From Circinella umbellata (taxonomy: Eukaryota; Mucoromycota; Mucoromycetes; Mucorales; Lichtheimiaceae), in contig JAIWNF010000013.1 in assembly GCA_025093555.1 (NCBI GenBank), forward strand, positions 824,503 to 888,502: a DNA stretch of 64,000 nt, in the 5' to 3' direction. Positions 60,012-64,000 of the stretch are shown one piece after another; position 1 is the first letter of the stretch, and each line of letters opens with the position of its first letter. Below the pieces are notes generated by a model, which saw only the letters and a list, made by a program, of their open reading frames with translations, was not told the origin of the DNA and made no database searches. Both the position numbers and the translations under genes were made by a program.

Positions 60012-60149
60012 TTACTGCAATACATAGTTGTTTACGGTATAAAATAATAGAGAAATAAAAACAAGTGTAACGTACATTGCTGGTGCAGTGTAGTTATTAG
60101 GAGCTTGTGCCAGTGCTTTACAAGACATGAATGTGACCAAGGCGACCAT
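60012..60149 (-). CDS. Candidate 45-residue secreted or anchored peptide
   Basis: The frame from ATG 60149 to TAA 60012 reads MVALVTFMSCKALAQAPNNY, then TAPAMYVTLVFISLLFY and TVNNYVLQ. A signal-peptide-like start with a likely cut after ALAQA leaves a very short spacer (APNNYTAP) and a second hydrophobic segment. This layout resembles arabinogalactan-peptide precursors of plants (signal, tiny Pro/Ala core, C-terminal hydrophobic anchor signal). The frame is open upstream for a further 20-odd codons without an ATG, so an upstream exon is possible. Too short for certainty. Confidence 0.3.
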   Translation of the reverse strand: MVALVTFMSCKALAQAPNNYTAPAMYVTLVFISLLFYTVNNYVLQ

Positions 60150-62117
60150 AGCAAATAAATATTTAAACAGGACGACCGAATAATTGATTGAATTGTTAAA
60201 AAGTTTTATGATGCTATCGAATCAATGATGAAAACAAAAAGAAAAAAAAATTGTTGATTATTTCTAACCAGCAGTTGTATAGTTATAATAAAATAGCATA
60301 TGTAAAAATGATATGTGTATCTTTCTACAGTGGATTATATATGCAGCGTTAAATCTTTTATAAAGGGAATGTGTTTTTTTCTTGGAACATAACAATAGAT
60401 CTAGTCCAGGGGTAGCAATTAGTCAAGTTCTAACTATTATTAACAATGACAGTGGTAAAGGAGAATAATATATAGTGAACAAAGTCATCGTTATATAATG
60501 GCTATCCATATACAACAGTATAATTTTTTTAGATCGTTGAAACATTAATTTATTACTAACATGGCATTTACGTAAAAGCATTTAAAATAGTATTCTTTGT
60601 ATATACCTGTTTTCTGGTTTGAAAAAATATATTCAGAGAATAGCATTTCAGACACTAAATACACTTGTATATTTGCTGTTAATTTGATAAGTTTTATACT
60701 TACGTAAACAATAAAATTAGTACCAACGTTATGTCTTTTATATTTATTATTTGTCAGCAAGTCACCGTCAGATCACACAATACGTAGTAGTTAAAGTGTA
60801 AGTTAGCAAAAATAAAATAAAATATAAAAATAACATGCGAGCACATATAAAATAAAGATACGTAGCACAATTCAATTCATTTTTATTTAGATTACCAGCT
60901 GATACACTATTGTTTAAATCATGAAATATGGTTTAACTTTCGTTGGCTATTATTCTGTACGTGGTTCTAACTTTAAGCTGTAAATAAGCTTACCTAATTA
61001 ATATATATATACAACTTATGATACTAGCAAAATTAAAAAGAAAGTAAACAAAAGAGTTTGCAACCGCTGCTATAAATATAACATTATCATGACAGCATAA
61101 TCCAGACTTTCTCTTGTCAACAAAGATTATTGTGATGTAATCTATTCTCGGTTATATATGTGGTTTTGGTGTGAGTGCTGCCATGCTTCTTAATAATTAC
61201 TACAACAGCACTTGATGTTTGTTATAAATATACATTACTACATATTACTACAAATAAAGTAAAACATTAGATTTTTGAGTGAGATAAAACCACATATATA
61301 CTCAGAACAAAATCGTTTGATAAGTGATCCAATTATTATTACAGTTCCGATAATATGGTTCAAGTGCAGTCATTAGATTCTTTACTTTGGTCCAAAAGTT
61401 CACGGGACATTGATCAAGTCTTCTCAAATTCCCACTACTTATTAAAAGCCGAATATGTAAACAGCCTATAATAGATCAGCGTTTGCTTCAATACACTTAC
61501 CAGTCCATGTATAGCTGTTAGCTCCACAAATGCAAGCACGACACCTACAAAACCAAGAGATAATATATTTCAGTAATGTTTATAATTGAAGATGAGCAAT
61601 AGATAATTAGAAGAATATAGAAGCTTTTTTTTTCGCTTATTTCTTATCTTTAACATTTTTGGAGTATTACTGTATATTTGTTAGGAAAGAAAAGCTAAGC
61701 AATAGTTGTAGCTTTCCCATTGTTCTTTACTATTCGGCGCAATTGAATAGATATAATACTTATATTGTTTCAATTCCATAAAATTCTGTCTGTTCAAGGG
61801 ATTATCCATTTTGTATAACGTGATACTACAAAAAGTATACCTTCCCTTCTTTTAAGTGTAAGAATAAAAATAAGAAATTATTATCTATAATTTATAATTG
61901 TATCTATTCTCAAGACTGAACAGAGCAAGTGCAATTCATGAGAGCTGGTAAACCAAGAACTTCTGAATGATCTGTAGTTTTTGATTGATGCAGATATCAT
62001 ATAACGACTCCGTTTGCTTTCCGCACGCCGACGGAATAGTCACATCTTGCTTAACTTCGTTTGGATCTGCAACTTTCTTGTACTACCGATAACTTTTCCT
62101 TTGACCACACACTCCTA
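60150..62117. other. Gene-poor stretch upstream of MMS19
   Basis: About 2 kb with no supported gene. The last few hundred bases should hold the MMS19 promoter; a locally GC-richer patch lies at 62,000-62,060. Confidence 0.4.
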
Positions 62118-64000
62118 ATGGATTCAATAGAAAGAGAAGTTACAAATTATATGGTCTCCACTGGGGATACCTCAACTGAGGCTTCTCAAGCTTCGGGAAA
62201 CATTATTAAAGGTATATTCATTATTAATTTTTATATTCGACATCTTTTATTAGCATTTAGTTTATCATAATAAATTACATGTTCTGATCGTTTTTATCCC
62301 TTTTAACTCTTTAGCCGTCAATACTGCTTCTGTTCAAGCCAATTTATTACAACTTATTCAATCAATGGAAGAATATTTGACGAGCGACGATGATCATATT
62401 CGTGCAAAGGGTAATATATACATTTTTGTGATATAGATCGCGTACTTTTTCATAATATTTAAAGCGATTATAAATCAAAAAAAAAAAAAAAGAAGTCGAT
62501 CGATTGCTAAAAACCCTTTTTATTCTGATAGCTACTGGTCTTCTTTCGCATACATTACACAAGTGTGACCAACAAAGTATAAATGAAGCAGCAGGTATAT
62601 TATTATACTATTATTTACTATTAAGTGAAAAAAGTGAACAATTTTTAATTGTACATGTATACACATATAGTCTCCGTTTTGGTGGATTTCTATTGTGATA
62701 GATTGACAGATAGAACTTGCGTACCTAATCTTTTGGAAGGTTTGGTTGCCTTGACGAGCTCGGATAACTTTACTGGTCCTAACGCAGTAACTACAGCTAC
62801 AAGGTAAAGTATTTGAAAATGTGGAGTCTAAACTACGAATATAAATATCTAAAAGTTGCATATAGAATATTTGAGCGTGTCGAAATCCAACGTTTCCCTC
62901 AAGCTACTCGTAACACAGCATTTCATATTTTCGAAAATTTGATGGATAAACATTTGTCGGGTATATTACTTATTTTTGTTACATATCTTAAAATCCGTTG
63001 ATTGTATCCATTTTACATACTAACAACTATGTTTATTATATATAGCATTAAAGGCAATTAATAATGAGTTCGTTTATGGATTTACTCAAGCTATGGATGG
63101 GGAAAAGGATCCAAGAAATTTAATGGCTGCATTCAAGCTTGTTAAATTGATTGTCCAGCATTTCGATATTGGTGCTCATGTGGAGGTAATGGATAATACA
63201 AGTTGTTTTTGTGATATATATTTTTTAATTTGTTGCTAAAGTATATATCTGTGTGTGTGCATGAATTCATAGGATATATTTGAAGTGACATTCTGTTACT
63301 TTCCTATTACCTTTAACCTCCTCCAGATGATCCATATGGAATTACTGCTGATGATTTGAAACAAAGTCTTCGGTAAATATTGTATAATATTAATTTCAAG
63401 GAGTCCATATGAAAAAATTAATCTTTGTTTTTTTTTTGTACACATGTTAGTCAATGTATATCTTCAACTGGACTTTTCGCAAAGCTTGCTGTTCCACTTA
63501 TATTAGAAAAATTGTCATCTACTTCTGGAAGCGCAAAGGTTAGTTTTGAACTTAAATCTATATGATAGTGATCTCAAGAAATAATTATACACTGACAAGT
63601 TGAAAATAGAAAGATTCTATGGAAACATTAGCTGCTTGTGCTCCAGTCTATGGTGCCAATATATTACTTCCTGTGATAGATGAAATTTTTGATGCGTTGA
63701 AAGTGGAGGTAACGTGTATAATTTTGCACAAATATTAAGTGAGTATAGTATAACTTAGTACTAACATATATACTTTATTTTCTATATCAAAAGGTTTTCC
63801 ATTCAACCGATCAAGCATTGGAAGATGCAGCACTTGCATGTATTGAAAGTGTAGTTGCTACATTAAGTTCAGGCCTTGTTAGTAACAGTGGCGAAACAAT
63901 TGAAAAAATCTTGAAGCCTTTAGTTGTGGAATGTATTGCAAACTTAAAAGAACCAAACTGAAGAACGCTAAACCAGCTGGACGTATCTTACGAGCTGCAT
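62118..64000 (+). CDS. MMS19: MMS19 (Met18) Fe-S targeting factor, 5' part, two frameshifts
   Basis: The start at 62118 gives MDSIEREVTNYMV. Exons then join in phase: VNTASVQANLLQLIQSMEEY, LTSDDDHIRAKATGLLSH, SVLVDFYCDRLTDRTCVPNL, IFERVEIQRFPQATRNTAF, QAMDGEKDPRNLMAAFKLVK, DIFEVTFCYFPITF, PPPDDPYGITADDLKQSLR, LEKLSSTSGSAK and DSMETLAACAPVYGANILL. These HEAT-type segments and the CYFPI-x-F-x-PPP-x-DP-x-GI core are those of MMS19, the cytosolic protein that hands Fe-S clusters to DNA-metabolism enzymes such as XPD and polymerases. One base is missing in the FPITF/PPPDDP junction (63,314-63,318) and another near 63,957-63,960, before LKNAKPAGRILRA, each putting a stop in frame. The gene runs off the right edge. 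It is either a pseudogene or affected by sequence errors. Confidence 0.85.

Noticed and set aside
61442..61809. Three in-phase minus-strand exons giving a 48-residue membrane peptide
   Set aside because: The second intron would be only 35 bp, shorter than the other introns seen in the window, and nothing else supports it.

Overview
The window looks like nuclear DNA of a fungus, most likely an early-diverging (Mucoromycota-type) mould. It is very AT-rich, most genes carry several short GT-AG introns, homopolymer A/T tracts are frequent, and proteins carry Gln/Asn/Ser runs. The gene set (SYG1/XPR1, Whi5-like, CCCH protein, CDF zinc transporter, KDEL-ended PDI, KDZ transposon) is eukaryotic and fungal in flavour. 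No rRNA, tRNA or CRISPR array was found.

Layout. 1-354: 5' part of a histidine-phosphatase gene running off the left edge. 528-2900: broken Myb/SANT-like gene and a possible Harbinger-like transposase remnant. 3.2-8.6 kb: SPX-EXS phosphate exporter and a Pho80-like cyclin, same strand. 8.6-13.2 kb: gene-poor, with a decayed Zn2Cys6 fragment and one small secreted Cys-rich protein. 13.2-23.6 kb: housekeeping block (membrane protein, Whi5-like regulator, ZNG1, NTF2, PDI, protein kinase). 23.6-30.9 kb: gene-poor, with a 192-bp tandem duplication, a C/T-rich tract and a 28-bp minisatellite. 30.9-43.0 kb: dense block (UBE2J-type E2, nitronate monooxygenase, glycerol kinase, zinc transporter, mitochondrial bL34, DusA-type dihydrouridine synthase, five-finger CCCH protein). 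43-48.3 kb: two small intron-split genes that single-frame ORF searches miss. 48,301-56,103: a 7.8-kb KDZ (Kyakuja-Dileera-Zisupton) DNA transposon with inverted repeats, candidate 8-bp target duplications, an intact accessory gene and a broken transposase. 56.1-62 kb: gene-poor, with a MITE-like inverted-repeat element and two small candidate genes. 62.1 kb to the end: an MMS19 gene with two frameshifts, truncated by the right edge.

How the genes fit together. Most of the host genes are unrelated housekeeping genes. The phosphate exporter next to a PHO80/Pcl-like cyclin is the one suggestive functional neighbourhood. The repeat-rich and transposon-rich stretches separate the gene-dense blocks. 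The most striking items are the two-gene KDZ element, whose accessory gene has outlived the transposase, the double-frameshifted MMS19, the minisatellite that repeats a splice-donor consensus, and several small-protein genes assembled from matching intron phases. All coordinates of spliced genes are my own reading of GT/AG sites and need transcript support.
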